DNA of 64,000 bases. Origin: Archilochus colubris. Taxonomy: Eukaryota; Chordata; Aves; Apodiformes; Trochilidae. Below are positions 1-12,128 of this stretch, one piece after another. Location: NCBI GenBank assembly GCA_023079485.1, contig CM041083.1, positions 154,522,552 through 154,586,551 on the forward strand, given 5' to 3'. Position 1 is the stretch's first letter; each line of letters starts with the position of its first letter. The notes under the pieces are model-generated. The model did no database searches. It was not told where the DNA came from and worked only from the letters and a program-made list of their open reading frames with translations. Both the position numbers and the translations under genes were made by a program.

Positions 1-242
1 GACTCATGGCTCTCTCTTGGGCACACTTGTGACCCCGTAGGAGATGCATGCTGGAGAAGTCTGACCCTGAAGGACTGCAACCCATAGAAGGGACTCATGC
101 TTGGAAGACTTTTACAAAAACTAGATTATGGGAAGGCCTCACTTTGAAGAAGCTTTTGGAGAATTGCCTCCCGTGGGGGACACACTGTGCTGGAGCAGGG
201 GAAGGAGTGGAAGATATAACACGTGATGAGCTGACCATAATC
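1..242 (+). mobile_element. ERV-type LTR, 5' piece (continues to 461-774)
   Basis: This is a GC-richer block with degenerate internal repeats of a 'gaccccgt..ctggagaag' type. I recognise it from memory as part of an avian endogenous-retrovirus LTR. The element resumes at 461 after a CR1 insertion and starts before the window. It is strongly diverged and has no coding capacity. The copy at 30401-31411 is the same family in the opposite orientation. The family assignment rests on remembered sequence and on that second copy; I could not search a library. Confidence 0.7.
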
Positions 243-460
243 ATTAGATATTAGGAAAAAAATTTTGACAGAGAGGGTGATCAGGCATTGGAATGGGCTG
301 CCCAGGGAGGTGGTGGATTCTCCATCCTTGGAGGTTTTTAAGAAGAGAGTGGATGTGGCACTCAGTGCCATGGTCTGGTAACCACAGTGGTAGTGGGTCA
401 AGGGTTGGACTTGATGATCCCAGAGGCCCTTTCCAACCTGGCTGATTCTGTGATTCTGTG
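243..460 (+). mobile_element. CR1 LINE 3' end inserted in the LTR
   Basis: This is the last about 215 bp of a CR1 element. It begins at the 'attagatattagg' motif near the C-terminus of ORF2, continues through the 'ggaatgggctgcccagg' segment, and ends with the 'gatgatcccagaggccc' block and two octamers (gattctgtgattctgtg). LTR sequence resumes directly at 461, so the CR1 is younger than the LTR. About 30 bp of expected LTR sequence seems to be missing at the junction. No clear target duplication is visible. Confidence 0.9.
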
Positions 461-774
461 AGAAAGTAGAAAAAAGATCGGAGTAAATTTAAGCTGGGAA
501 GAAAGGAGGAGTTTGAGGAAGGTGTTTTAATACTTTTTATTATTGTTTTTCTTATTATTCTACTCTGACTGGGAATAAATTTTGTTAATTACAATTTTAA
601 TACATTTTTAAGTCTGATTTTCCTATTAAAGTAATTGCTGAGTGATCTCTCCTTGTACTTACTTCAAATCCTGAAACTTTTTCTTGTATTTTCTGTCCTC
701 TCTCCAGATGAGAAGGGGAGTGGTAGGACAGCTTGAGTGAGCACCTGCTATCCAGCTTGGGTTAATCCACCACA
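461..774 (+). mobile_element. ERV-type LTR, 3' piece
   Basis: This is the continuation of the LTR at 1-242. It holds the 'gggaagaaaggagga' segment, an AATAAA polyadenylation signal in 'gggaataaattttg' (about 572), a T-rich U5-like stretch and a terminal 'ccaccaca' ending in CA at 774, which fits the canonical LTR end. The reverse complement of 30401-30660 aligns with this part, including the terminal segment. Confidence 0.7.
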
Positions 775-1730
775 GTTCACTTATTCACTTCCAGCACCAG
801 TGTTACATAAATATTAGAAACTGCTTCATGCCCAGTAACAGTTAGTTCTTAGTCTTAAATAATATGATTTAATTTCAAAGGTTAAATAATACGGTTTACA
901 TTTTTTCTCTTTTCAGCTGTGCAGAATTTTTCGTACTGACATTCTTATTGCTGTATAAATTGATCAGATAATTGAAGCGAACAAAAATAATTGAGGCTAT
1001 TTGGCTAAAATGGAATAAATAGATTATATCGGTTATCATTCAAATATTTTTTTCTCATCTCTGCCAAAAAAGCCTAAGTTTTAAATTTTTAATATAGGGC
1101 AAAGACATGCTATTTTTTTTTAATTAAATAAAAATGTTCATGAGACAGTAAAAGTGACAGAATCTCAAATGCCACAATAATTCCAGCTTTCTAGTGCCTT
1201 GTTAAGTATGAAAATGTTCTACTTTCAAAATCTCACAAAAAATATAGAACTTTTAAAATGTTTAAATTTTTAGAAAAAATGATTTTTTTTAGAAAATGTA
1301 ATACATTAGGAGCCAGCTCTTCAAATAGAGAAAATTCACATATATTACTGTGAAACAAATTAAATAAACTGGGTTGATAACATGTATCCTCAGATGAACA
1401 ATGTTGCAAGGTGAATCTTTCTGCTGGTCTTTTTTTCCAGTCCAGCATTTTAATAATTTAGACTGAAGATAACTCAGGCTGTTGAGTCCCTTCTGCCACC
1501 TATGTCATTTGATTTTGCATCTCCTTTGTACTGCAGATAAAATTCTGGTACTATACTTGTCTTTTGTCTTCTGCAAACTTTCCACTTCTTCCATCTTTAA
1601 CCCCTGTCTGTTTCAGCTGCAATACTGATGTTTTTCCTAACTGAATTTCACCCGTACTGGTCTGCATTCCCAAAACACAAATACAGGAAAAAGATAAACA
1701 ATCAATTCATGTATTTTTTGTCATTGTTGC

Positions 1731-1798
1731 TTTTTGGGGGTTTTTTTGTTTTTTGTTTTGTTTTGTTGTGGTTTTTTTGTTGTTTGTTTTTTTTTTTA
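1731..1798 (+). repeat. T/G-rich low-complexity tract
   Basis: This is a run of T blocks broken by single or short G blocks, with almost no A or C. It is one of eleven tracts of this type in the window; six are T/G-rich and five A/C-rich on the given strand. It is an irregular expansion rather than a clean microsatellite. Confidence 0.85.
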
Positions 1799-4023
1799 AC
1801 CTAAAGAAGCATAACATCTAGTACAGCTACACTGAATCGTAGCCAGGTAGTAGAGGTAACTTTGAGTAGTAGAGGTAACTTTGGGACAAAATGCATGTAT
1901 GTGAAAGAACTAAAGAAATTACTGTCAGCTGCTAAACAGGTTCATAATTAATCCAGTCAGTTAAGGCATAGAAAGTTGTGTCTTGTACACTTAGAAATTT
2001 AGAAACAGCTCCTTATGTATTTCTGTGAAAAATAATTGGAAGGCAGAGAAACTGAAAAGTAACAGGGGAGATTGAATTCTTTAAAACATATCTGTAATAA
2101 GAGCAGAAATACAGTAAGAATGAAAAAAGAGCTTGAATTAAACAAAAAATAATTAAAAATTCATTTGAATCACAAACTGTATCAGCCATTAATAGAAATA
2201 GGATTAGAAAGGGTGACATGCATGAGAAAACTGAAAGGACAAAGTAAAAAAGAGGATTTGCATTATATCCATTTAGTTGTTACAGAATGTTTGAACTTGG
2301 GTGGAAAGAACAGCTTGCTACAGTACAGATATGGCAGTAACAAAAATAATGTGGTGAGTCTAAAATTCAATAGAATATTAATAGAAGAACAAAAAAGCAA
2401 AATAAAATTTGAGAAATGAAAGAACTGAGGAAGAAGAAATTTACCCACAGCTACAAGTGTGATTGAGGTCTGCAATTTAAGGTATTAAGCGTATCTTCTC
2501 TTCAAACATACTTTTGGTCAGAGGGGAAGAAGAGAATATTTCAGTACTACATGTATATTCAGCAAGAAAACTTTAATAGTTACATATATCATAGAGACAA
2601 AAATAAAAATTTAGTGGGCAATAATATATACATTAAACATTTTTTGAAGCAAGTTTTCAGAATGCATATGTTCAGCCAGCAAACGGAATATTTTTGAGCA
2701 ACCCTGTCACACAAGGTTACCAGGAAGGGCTTTCTGTGACACTGTGAAGTATAATTATACTGACATGGTTAAATTTCCAATTCCTAAATGTTACAAAGTT
2801 TGCAGGTTTGAATCTATGTTGGAAGTAACTGTAGCAAAAGCAAACAGAACAAGCTGAGTAACCCAGCAGCTAATTTGACCTCTACTGAAGGTAAGTATGC
2901 ACAAAATGACTACACCAGTACTGACATTTCCAGTGCCCCTATGACTAAAATCATTTTTACATCAATAGTTCAGCCCAGGTTTCCAAAGAAAACCTGAGGC
3001 ATTTATTTCCAGGGTACAGTTCTGTTCTAACTGGCCTTACATGCAAGACTTTCATTGCTTTAATGAGACTTAGTTCAGGTCTCTTCTTTCTAACATGCAA
3101 TTCTTCACACAGATTTTTCTTTTTTCTTTAATAAATATTATAGTAGCTAATTCTATGCCATGTATACTGTTGCAATCTATTGTACCAAGAATTTCAGTGA
3201 CTAGATAATTTTTCTCTCTGAATAAATTGGACTTTAGGATATAGGTTTAAAGTTTTAAAAATTAATAAATCACTTTAAAACCTTTACCTAAACATGTTAA
3301 AATTTTGTTTTTTTTTTCAGAGGTGAAGTAATTCCAAAGATCATGTATTCAGTCTGAATCAGTTTATCAGGCTCTCTGCTGAAGCTATATTACTCATTGG
3401 AAGACTGACTCCCAGAAACAAGTCATTTTCACTAGTTAGACACATACATGGAAACAGGAAGAGTCTTGCTTTGGGGAAACGCAAATCCTCTGTTGACTGA
3501 GGATGGACTTAAATTACTACTTCTGAATTATCATATAATTTCTAAATACCTTTAATTAGATGAAATGAACCCATCTTGAATGGCACAATGAAAACTACTA
3601 CTTGGTTTTTAGTCACTTCAACTATTCTGGTATTTAATCAGACTCCACTTTCAATCAGCTGCTGACAAATATATTGTGTACTTAAGGAAAACATTAAAAC
3701 AACATAAAAATGAAATTAGAAACCTCAAACACTTCTATATGAACTATGACTGGATACGGAGTAAATAATCAGATCTTTCGTCAGCATGAATGAAAACAAT
3801 CAGCCCACTCAGTACTATCATACCACTGTGTATTATTTGAGGATCCAGGTTCAGAAATAGATCCAGTTCTCTCGTTAATGTAAAGTCTTACAGAGAGATA
3901 ATAATTTTAATAGTAGTAAAATCAAATGTGTGACTCTTGCTTGGTGCTCACTGAAAGTCACTCACATGTGATTTCAATCGTTTTAACAGTCTGCATTTCT
4001 ACAGAAGTACTGGATATTTATTA

Positions 4024-4137
4024 GTAAAAAAACCCAACAAACAAACAAAGAAACCAAACAAACAAAGAACCCAAAACCAAAACAAAAAACCAAACACCTC
4101 CACCCCCCAAAAAAACCCCAAACCAAAACAAAAAGAA
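4024..4137 (-). repeat. A/C-rich low-complexity tract
   Basis: About 110 bp made almost only of A and C (runs of A separated by C or CC, with a few G). It is the complement of the T/G tract type. The minus-strand ORF across it encodes a Phe/Val/Trp/Gly-rich string that only reflects base composition. Confidence 0.85.
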
Positions 4138-4263
4138 CATTTTTGGTGCAGAATTTCGCATAATAAGTTTTTTGGCATTTGAACAAAGAACGGATTTTAA
4201 CATTTAGTGTTTCCTTCCTGAGAAGAAAGTAATATGAATATGGCTTTCTAATCAGATTAGTTT

Positions 4264-4297
4264 TTATTTTTCTTATACTTTTATTTTTCTTATACTT
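4264..4297. repeat. 17-bp tandem duplication
   Basis: The 17-bp unit 'ttatttttcttatactt' occurs twice head to tail with no mismatch, in T-rich DNA. It is a simple local duplication with no other feature attached. Confidence 0.8.
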
Positions 4298-7200
4298 TCT
4301 TTGCAAACCCCCACCTTTCAGACCATCCCCCTACAGATACCCAATGTGAAAGCCTTTAATTCCACATAAACTAGGTGGAATAGAAATCATTGCAGCAGTA
4401 AAGATTTTTTTTTCCAGCCCTTATCTGAGCTCTGTATATATATCAAGAACGCAGTATCCAGTTACTGTTCCCAAAGGAATGAGATGTCTGCAGCAAAGAA
4501 ACCAGGAGATAAGTCACCTGGCAGAAATATGCAGCTGAGTCCCTCCTCAGCAGGCAGGTGAGCAACCTTTGAGTTAATCGGAATTACAAAAATTTTTTCT
4601 GTTGTCACTCCTGCATCACAGACTGATCTTGAAATGGACAGAAAAATTCTGCATTGCTAAAAGACAAAAATCTTCTTGCGTTCTGTGAAGATCACTGATG
4701 TGGATAAAAACTGAAAGGGTTCCTACGTGGCTCATAAACAGAGGAGATATATGAAGACAAAATCAACTAATAATTATTTATGGCAAAGCTATTGAACAGC
4801 CAGAACACACAAAAATGCTGAGCAAGCCCTTTTTTTTGCTTATTTGTTATGAAATCAGGATTGGAAATTGTCAGGCCTTTTTCTTACACAGCACCATGCC
4901 ATTCACCATCTGTTTGCATATGTAACATTTGAAAATAACTATAAAGAATATTGCTATAGCTTTTTTCAACAAACTATTTTTTCTTCTTCTGATTGTATTA
5001 GGATAAAATCTTTTCAGGATTATCTTAGAGAGGACAAGTTTGAAATGTAAACACTGTAAAACTGAGAAACGTGGCCAATAAAGAAGTTCAATACTCTGCA
5101 AGATCAGTGCTTGTTTTTCCATCCCAAAGACAGGGTTTTTTGAGAGCTGTTTTTTGGGGTTTTGCATTTGCTTGGATCCTTTTTGTGTGTGTGTGTGTGC
5201 ATGTGGTTAGAGTATGTTTCCATTTTCAGGTTACTCAGTATCTGTAATTTCATTTGTGTGAATTTCTGTGCTTAATTTATGAAATAATTATTAATTCTGG
5301 CCTGTGGTGTGTACCTTTTACAAAACTATATTTAAATTGTAAATTCACATGCATTATTCCATGTGAAACTAAGCATTTGAAAATTTGCAATCAAAAGAAC
5401 AAACAAAAACCTCCCTGGTATATATAAGGACAAATATTGACAGAATATAGTTACTTTTCTGGAAATATAAATTAAGATGCAATTGCCATCTAAATTATTA
5501 CTTTTAATTAAACCTACTCTAGTAGATGTTAGAATTATAATTTTAGTTAAGTTTTTATGATTTTACAATATTAACTGACAAGTAGCTCCATTATGTTATT
5601 CATTTTTTCCTTAAAAAAACCCCGCTCCGTCTACTTACCATGAATGAAATAATTTTTTGGCATTGTCCTCCTTTACTAGTAAAATGCTATAAGATTTCCA
5701 GCCTAATAACTCTAAGAGCATCTAGTTTTATAATATTTCATAGTATTTTATAATATACACTATTTTGAGACATAATAGATAATCCACTGTGTTCCAGTAA
5801 CAAAAAGTTGGGCTCACTGGCTAATTCTGAGGCTATACATGGATGCACAATTTAATAGTAATGGGAAAACTTTAAAAAGTGAACTTGTTATAACTCATAC
5901 TTAATCTGGAAAACACTTTTGGAACAGAATAACAACTACACCGGAAGGAAGGAATGTATATATTTTAAGGTCAGAAATGCTGTCAAATTTTATCTTCTTC
6001 TGATATATTTGCTTTCTGTAGATAATATGCTTCCAACGTTACTTTGATTTCAAGTTTTTGTCAGGTTGTTTCTTTTTTTTTTTGGTAATCCAAACCTCTT
6101 TATTCATAAGTAATAATGGATGAGATGAGTAGCCAGGAAGTCATCTTCGTAATAGGAAGAAGAGATTATGCAGTGTCTTTGGCATTGGACAGTCTTGCAT
6201 ATGTGGAAAATATGAGCATGGATGTATAATAAATTGAACTATGTTTGAATCACTCCTTTTCAGTGAGCAAAATACTACTTTGGAGAGTGTCTAGAAAGAG
6301 CCATGTATTTTTGCTTCATGACCTATGCTTTTTCATGTCATTGCTAGTTGTGATTTAGAAGGGAAACTGGAAAAACTGAATGCATCCTCAAAAATTGCTC
6401 TTGAAGTATGAAAAACTTGATTCTTTTTATTAAAAAATGCATATTAAACCACAATTTTTCTATAACGAAATAAGAATTGTGATTATATTTTATTATATAT
6501 GTGTCACTCACATATATATATGTTATATAATGTGTCACTCACATTTTAGTAATAATAATGAGTGTAATTTCATAATATAATAACAGGTAAACAGAAGAAG
6601 TTGAGTCTCTTCTGTTTATTATTTTATCCAGAGTTTTTCCTCCCCAAAATTAATCTTCTTTGTACAGGTAATCCTTGTATAGTAGATATAGTAGTAGAGA
6701 AATACACTATAATAAAAACCTGATTTTGCTACCATATCATCATGGAGAGATTCTTCAGTCCTTAGGAAGTCCCTGGCATAATTGAGGACTTAATATAATT
6801 AAGAGTGAGTGAAAAAAAAAATGTTATTATAAGTTTATTCTAATTGGTACATGAATTTCTGAGTTGGTAATTTTATTAGCATTATTATTGTTTTTCAACC
6901 AAGGATACATATATAAAACCATGTATTAATTTCATCTTGAAGACTTCTAGGCACTTACTTCACATATAAAATTTTAGGAACTAAATTAATGTAGAAATAA
7001 CACTTTAAAATTAAACAGCCACTCAAAATCTTATAATCACATAGTAGAACCTCAATTTATGTCATTTAATTGGAAACTAATTTCTACAATATGGGTTTGG
7101 TTTTAATTTTCATAATATGTTTTCAAACTGCCTCTGACACTGTCATCTGGCCTTCATTATACTGTTAATTATTACTCCTTTCAGAAACAGAACATCTAAA

Positions 7201-7724
7201 TTTTTCCTTGGATGAAATAATAACTGCAGAGTAATATAAACTCATATAATATAGATGTGTTTTCTGTTTATCTTCAAGTGATGTGTATCGTTACTTGCTT
7301 TTGAAGCAGAACTGAGAGACAGGCTGATAGGTTACTCAATTAATTGATGTTATGCATGTTTAACCCTTTGCTATGTTGCTTTTCTGTGGTCATGTTGATT
7401 TCAATGTCTTACATATGTTGTAGTCAATGAAATCAAAATAAGTTCTAAATCAAAACAAATCATCCATGCAAAACTTAATCAGGATGACAATATGCTCCTT
7501 GATACCTTGTTTTCATGTATTTCAAGTATTTATTTTAAATGAGGTTAAAGACCTATACTCTATTTACTTGTAAAATTCAACTGAATTACCAGAATACAGA
7601 AGATTACATTATGAGTCTGAGAAACAGAGATACATTTTCTTTGGAAATTCTTGTTTTCAGCAGACTTCAGGAGAAACTTAAGGCTGATTTTTCTAAAGCA
7701 TGACTATCTGGTCTCATTATAGTT

Positions 7725-7825
7725 CTTTTGTTTGTTTGTTTTCTTGTTGGTAGTTTTTTTGTTTGGGGGGGGAGGGTGTTGTTTATTGAGGGGGGGCGGT
7801 GTTTGCTTTTTGATTTTTTTTTTTA
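7725..7825 (+). repeat. T/G-rich tract with two G-runs
   Basis: A T/G tract with two runs of seven or more consecutive G (in 'ggggggggaggg' and 'gggggggcgg') inside TTTG-type blocks. It is the G-richest of the T/G tracts and could form a G-quadruplex. Confidence 0.8.
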
Positions 7826-8587
7826 CATCCTGAATTAAAGAATGGAAAAGAACACACACAAAAGGCTGCATATATTTTTAATGCTAGTACTTTAACTTCT
7901 CTGTTTTGTCAGTTGTACATCTAAAATAGGATCTAAAAGCATAAAATCAGTTCCGTAGACCATGTCTACATAGAGAGATTTCTTGACAAGTAGGAAGAAC
8001 TGAATCTGAAACAGTAAACAAAGCACATAAAACTTTTCCTTGTCTTTGGTCTTTAAATTTAGTATAAGTGAGTTTTTCTTCTTGTGTCTTTCTCTAGGCT
8101 ATTAAAAAGAAATAAATTACTTGTTTGGTAGATTCATTAAACAATTGTTTGTGAATGTTTTAATGCTGGATTCTCCAAGGTACCAATCTATTGTGTGATC
8201 AACACAATCACAAAATCATACTTACATGTCATCAAGATCCTCAATTACAAAAAACACAGGAGTGAAATTATTGCCACTGTAACAGGAAAGAGGGACAATA
8301 TAGAGGATGTAAGATTTGGAGATTGCACTTAGTTGACAGTTGTTCCAAAATTGATATACTAGTCTCATCCTACCTCTTACTCAATACAAATTCAAGCTAT
8401 TTATTTCTATTTAGTGTTTATTGTAATTTCTAAAATATAACTGAGGTTATATCAAAGTGTAATTTCTGAAGTATAACAGGAGAGGATTTAAATTTTCCTT
8501 ACAATTCAGTTGGACATGCATACCACCACTCTCTTTTGACTCTAATTTCCATCCTCTCCCAAAGCAAGTTTTTACACCTTATGCTTC

Positions 8588-8673
8588 TGACTACCTTAAC
8601 AATATAGTAATAAAAAAAAGACTATAGTTATTTGGTGTCTACAAAGTAGAAACGTAAAGTAACATTTTTAGTT
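8588..8673 (+). repeat. Left copy of 86-bp direct repeat flanking CR1
   Basis: These 86 bases recur at 11130-11215 with a single difference (T at 8638, C at 11180). The two copies bracket the young CR1, so this is most simply the target-site duplication of that insertion. The length is far above the few bases usually associated with CR1. Confidence 0.9.
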
Positions 8674-8763
8674 TAGTTTTTAGTACCATTTTTAGTTTAG
8701 TTTTAGTTTAGTTTAGTTTAGTTTAGTTTAGTTTAGTTTTAGTAACATTTTTAGTTTAGTTTA
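8674..8763 (+). repeat. TTTAG-rich filler at the CR1 5' junction
   Basis: About 90 bp lie between the left direct repeat and the first CR1 codons. They consist of 'tttag' units plus further copies of 'agtaacatttttagttta' and a variant with 'agtacc'. That motif is the end of the 86-bp target duplication. The empty-site sequence, read after the right copy, does not contain this filler, so it was probably generated during or after insertion by repeated copying or slippage. Confidence 0.8.
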
Positions 8764-11049
8764 GAGTGTATTGAGGATAATTTCCTGATGCAGCTGGTAA
8801 ATGAGCCTACCAGGGATGGAGCCCCACTTGACCTACTCTTTACAAACAGAGAGGGGCTGGTGAGGGATGTGGTGGTCGGTGGGCGTCTGGGACTTAGTGA
8901 TCACAAAATAATAGAGTTCTCAATAATCAGGGATACAAGGAGGGTTGTCAGTAAAACCTCTACAGTAGACTTCCAGAGGGCAGATTTTGGCCTGTTCAGA
9001 AGACTAGTCCAGAGCATACCCTGGGAAATAGCCCTTGAAAACAAAGGGGTCAAGGAGGGATAGACATTCTTCAAAGAGCAAGTTTTGAAAGCTCAGGAGA
9101 AGGCTGTCCCGGTGTGCCGAAAGGCGAGCCGGCGAGGAAGACGACCACTCTGGCTCAACAGAGAGACTTTGAAGGAAATTAGGATTAAGAAGAGGGCCTA
9201 CCGGTTATGGAAAAAAGGGCTATCTACTCAAGAGGAATTCAGGAATACAGTTAAGTTATGTAGGAAAAAAATTAGAGACACAAAGGCACAACTTGAACTA
9301 AATCTCGCCACCTCTGTGAAGGATAACAAGAAGTCCTTCTACAGATACATCAGTGGCAAAAGGAGGGGCAAGGAAAACATTCATTCTTTAATGGACATGG
9401 ACGGGAATGTAATTGTCAAAGATGAAGAAAAGGCTGAGGTATTTAACACCTTCTTTGCCTCAGTTTTTAACAGTAAAACGGGCTATCCTGAGGACAGCTG
9501 GCTTCTGGAGCCTATAGGAGACAAGAATCTAAGCACCCCTCCTGCAATCCAGAAGGAAACTGTCAGCGATCTACTGAGCTGCTTGGATCCCCACAAGTCT
9601 ATGGGACCAGATGAACTCCATCCAAGGGTGATGAGAGAGTTGGCAGAAGAGCTCACCAAGCCTCTCTCTATCATCTACCAGAAGTCCTGGCTCACTGGGG
9701 ACATCCCTGATGACTGGAAGTTGGCCAATGTCATGCCAATCCACAAGAAGGGCCAGAAGGAAGACCCGGGAAACTACAGGCCTGTCAGCCTGACCTCAGT
9801 GCCTGGCAGGGTTATGGAACAGATCATCCTGGGGGCAATCACACAGCACCTGCAGGATGGACAGGGGATCAGACCCAGCCAGCACAGGTTTAGGAAGGGC
9901 AGGTCCTGTCTGACCAACCTGATCTCCTTTTATGATCAGGTGACCTGCCTGGTGGATGAGGGGAAGGCTGTGGATGTGGTTTATCTGGACTTCAGCAAGG
10001 CCTTCGACACCGTCTCCCACAGCATCCTCCTGAGAAAGCTGGCTGCCCACAGCTTGGACAAGCGTACTCTGCACTGGGTTAAGAATTGGCTGGAGGGCCG
10101 GGCCCAGAGAGTGGTACTGAATGGGGATGCTTCCAGTTGGCGGCCGGTCACCAGCGGTGTCCCCCAGGGATCAGTGCTGGGCCCAGTCCTGTTCAATATC
10201 TTCATTGATGACTTGGATGAGGGGATTGAGTCCATCATCAGCAAGTTTGCTGATGACACCAAGCTGGGGAGAAGTGTTGATCAGCTGGAAGGCAGGAGGA
10301 TTCTGCAGAGGGACCTGGACAAACTGGAGAGATGGGCTGACTCCAATGGGATGAGCTTCAACAAGGCCAAGTGCCGGGTCCTGCACTTTGGCCACAACAA
10401 CCCCATGCAGCACTACAGACTGGGGACAGAGTGGTTGGAGAGCAGCCAGGCAGAAAGGGACCTGGGAGTCTGGATTGACAGGAAGCTGAACATGAGCCAG
10501 CAGTGTGCCCAGGTGGCCAAGAAGGCCAATGGCATCCTGGCATGTATCAGAAACAGCGTCACCAGCAGGTCCAAGGAGGTGATTCTGCCCCTATACTCAG
10601 CCCTGGTAAGGCCACACCTTGAGTACTGTGTTCAGTTCTGGGCCCCTCAGTTCAAGAAGGATATTGAGGTCCTCGAACAGGTCCAAAGGAGGGCAACCAA
10701 GCTGGTGAAGGGACTCGAACACAGATCCTATGAGGAGAGGCTGAGGGAGCTGGGGCTGTTCAGCCTGAAGAAGAGGAGGCTCAGGGGAGACCTCATTGCT
10801 CTCTACAACTACCTGAAAGGAGGATGGAGCCAGGCGGGGGTTGGTCTCTTTTCCCAGGCAACTCTCAGTAAGACAAGAGGGCATGGTCTTAAATTGTGCC
10901 GGGGGAAGTTCAGATTGGATATTAGAAAGAATTTTTTCACAGAAAGGGTGATCAGACATTGGAACGGGCTGCCTGGGGAGGTGGTGGACTCTTCGTCCCT
11001 GGAGACATTTAAAAAGCGACTCGATATGGCACTCAGTGCCATAGTCTAG
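8764..11049 (+). pseudogene. CR1 ORF2 (endonuclease C-term + reverse transcriptase), one nonsense codon
   Basis: One reading frame runs from 8764 to the stop at 11047-11049 and is broken only by TAG at 9061-9063, where family knowledge suggests a Trp codon. The N-terminal part (about 99 codons) carries the SDH motif of the AP-like endonuclease ('LGLSDHKIIEF'). The second part, 654 residues counted from Met at 9085, holds the reverse transcriptase: FSKAFD (motif A) at 303-308, GVPQGS at 358-363 and the catalytic FADD (motif C) at 388-391. The C-terminal region downstream ends in 'LDMALSAIV'. In life the protein nicks DNA and reverse-transcribes CR1 RNA at the target. This copy lacks most of the endonuclease, so it cannot be autonomous even if the stop were read through. 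Shorter antisense ORFs over it are shadows. Confidence 0.93.
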
Positions 11050-11130
11050 TGACTGTGGCGGTAGTTGATCAAGGGTTGGACTCGATGATCTCTGAGGTCC
11101 CTTCCAACCCAGCCTATTCTATGATTCTAT
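8764..11130 (+). mobile_element. Young, 5'-truncated CR1 LINE
   Basis: A CR1 element of about 2.37 kb carries most of ORF2 from the C-terminal part of the endonuclease domain onward, plus a short 3' UTR. It ends in the octamer pair 'attctatgattctat(g)'. The flanking 86-bp copies differ at one base and the frame is open apart from one stop, so it is much younger than the other CR1 pieces in the window. The 5' truncation is typical of target-primed reverse transcription. The start is taken at the first bases that match CR1 coding sequence. Confidence 0.95.
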
Positions 11131-11215
11131 GACTACCTTAACAATATAGTAATAAAAAAAAGACTATAGTTATTTGGTGCCTACAAAGTAGAAACGTAAA
11201 GTAACATTTTTAGTT
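11130..11215 (+). repeat. Right copy of 86-bp direct repeat flanking CR1
   Basis: It matches 8588-8673 with one substitution. It begins at the last base(s) of the CR1 octamer and ends at 'atttttagtt', after which the host sequence continues as 'aaaaaaagg', giving the empty-site order. Confidence 0.9.
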
Positions 11216-11890
11216 AAAAAAAGGATTTTTACAGGGTCATCTATGGAAAGCAAAAAATAATAAATTTTAATAATTGTGTGTTACTTGATTTATATTTTCT
11301 TCTGTTTATATTTGTCTATTATTGTCTAATTCTAAATATACTGTATTTTTATGACATGTGCATACACTAAAGTTAATAATTGAATTTAGATGTTTATTCC
11401 AGATATAAAGTTTCTTAAAAGTGTACATTTTTATAAGATCTTACTTTGTTTCCTGAAGATATATTTGCAAGTTTATTTTGTTTTAATGTTGGAGAAGATA
11501 GACTTTCATAATTAAAAATCTTTTCTTACTATACATGGAACAGTTATATATACACCATTTCCTAAGGTGGTTCAGAACATTGTAAGACCTAAAAGAACCC
11601 TGAACTTAAAGCCAGATCAACAGGAAGTTCAGAGATAAGAAGGAAAAGAACAGTATGAAGCACCTCCATCTCTTACTTCTTAGAAAAAAAGAACTGATAA
11701 GTTCAAAATCAGCTCCGCATCATAGGATTTGCAGTCTTTGAGTAGAAACTGAGATAGTTTAACAAATAGGAAATGCGTTCCAGAATTATAGACAGAGATT
11801 TTGGAATAGTGTGATAACACATGAATTCCAGCTTTGAGGAAAGTATTTCTACCTATTAAAGTTTTATGAAGATGCTTAAAGCCCTGAATA
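11216..11890. other. Unique AT-rich DNA
   Basis: I see no gene, RNA or recognisable repeat in this stretch. The short ORFs have no recognisable domain. Confidence 0.55.
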
Positions 11891-12128
11891 ATGACAGGGG
11901 CAATGGGTGAAAGCTTGAGCATAGGAGGCTCCATATAAATATAAGGGGAAACTTTTTCACTGTGACAGAGCACTGGAACAGGCTACCCAGGGAGGTTGTG
12001 GAGTCTCATTCTCTGGAGACATTCAAGACAACACATTCCTATGTGACCTGCTGTAGGTACACGGGGTTTGTACTGGGTTATCTTTTCAGGTTCTTTCCAA
12101 TCCCTAAGTTAATGTGTGTGATTCTGAT
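11891..12128 (+). mobile_element. CR1 LINE 3' fragment
   Basis: This matches the C-terminal coding and 3' UTR part of a CR1 subfamily: 'actttttcactgtgacagag', 'caggctacccagggaggttg', 'ctggagacattcaag', then a decayed 3' UTR ending near 'gattctgat'. It belongs to a different subfamily from the 8.8-kb copy (the 'tgtgacctgct' type). Confidence 0.8.

Larger units (their letters stand above)
775..8587. other. Non-coding, mostly unique AT-rich DNA
   Basis: I see no gene and no confident transposon here. Short ORFs lack domain signatures. Local features are GT/AC-rich tracts at 1731-1798, 4024-4137 and 7725-7825, an 18-19-bp duplication at 1848-1885, a 17-bp duplication at 4264-4297, a short (GT)n at 5184-5199 and a duplicated 'tgtgtcactcacat' around 6500-6545. 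Ancient, unrecognisable repeats could be present. Confidence 0.6.

Noticed and set aside
3983..4306. 107-codon minus-strand ORF with a hydrophobic, membrane-like stretch
   Set aside because: The hydrophobic part is the translation of the A/C tract (Phe, Gly, Val, Trp codons from T/G-rich sequence). The same artefact occurs at 46814-47152 and 60894-61190.
8674..8763. TTTAG array as interstitial telomere repeat
   Set aside because: The vertebrate telomere unit is TTAGGG; the array lacks GGG and is explained by copying of the flanking target sequence.
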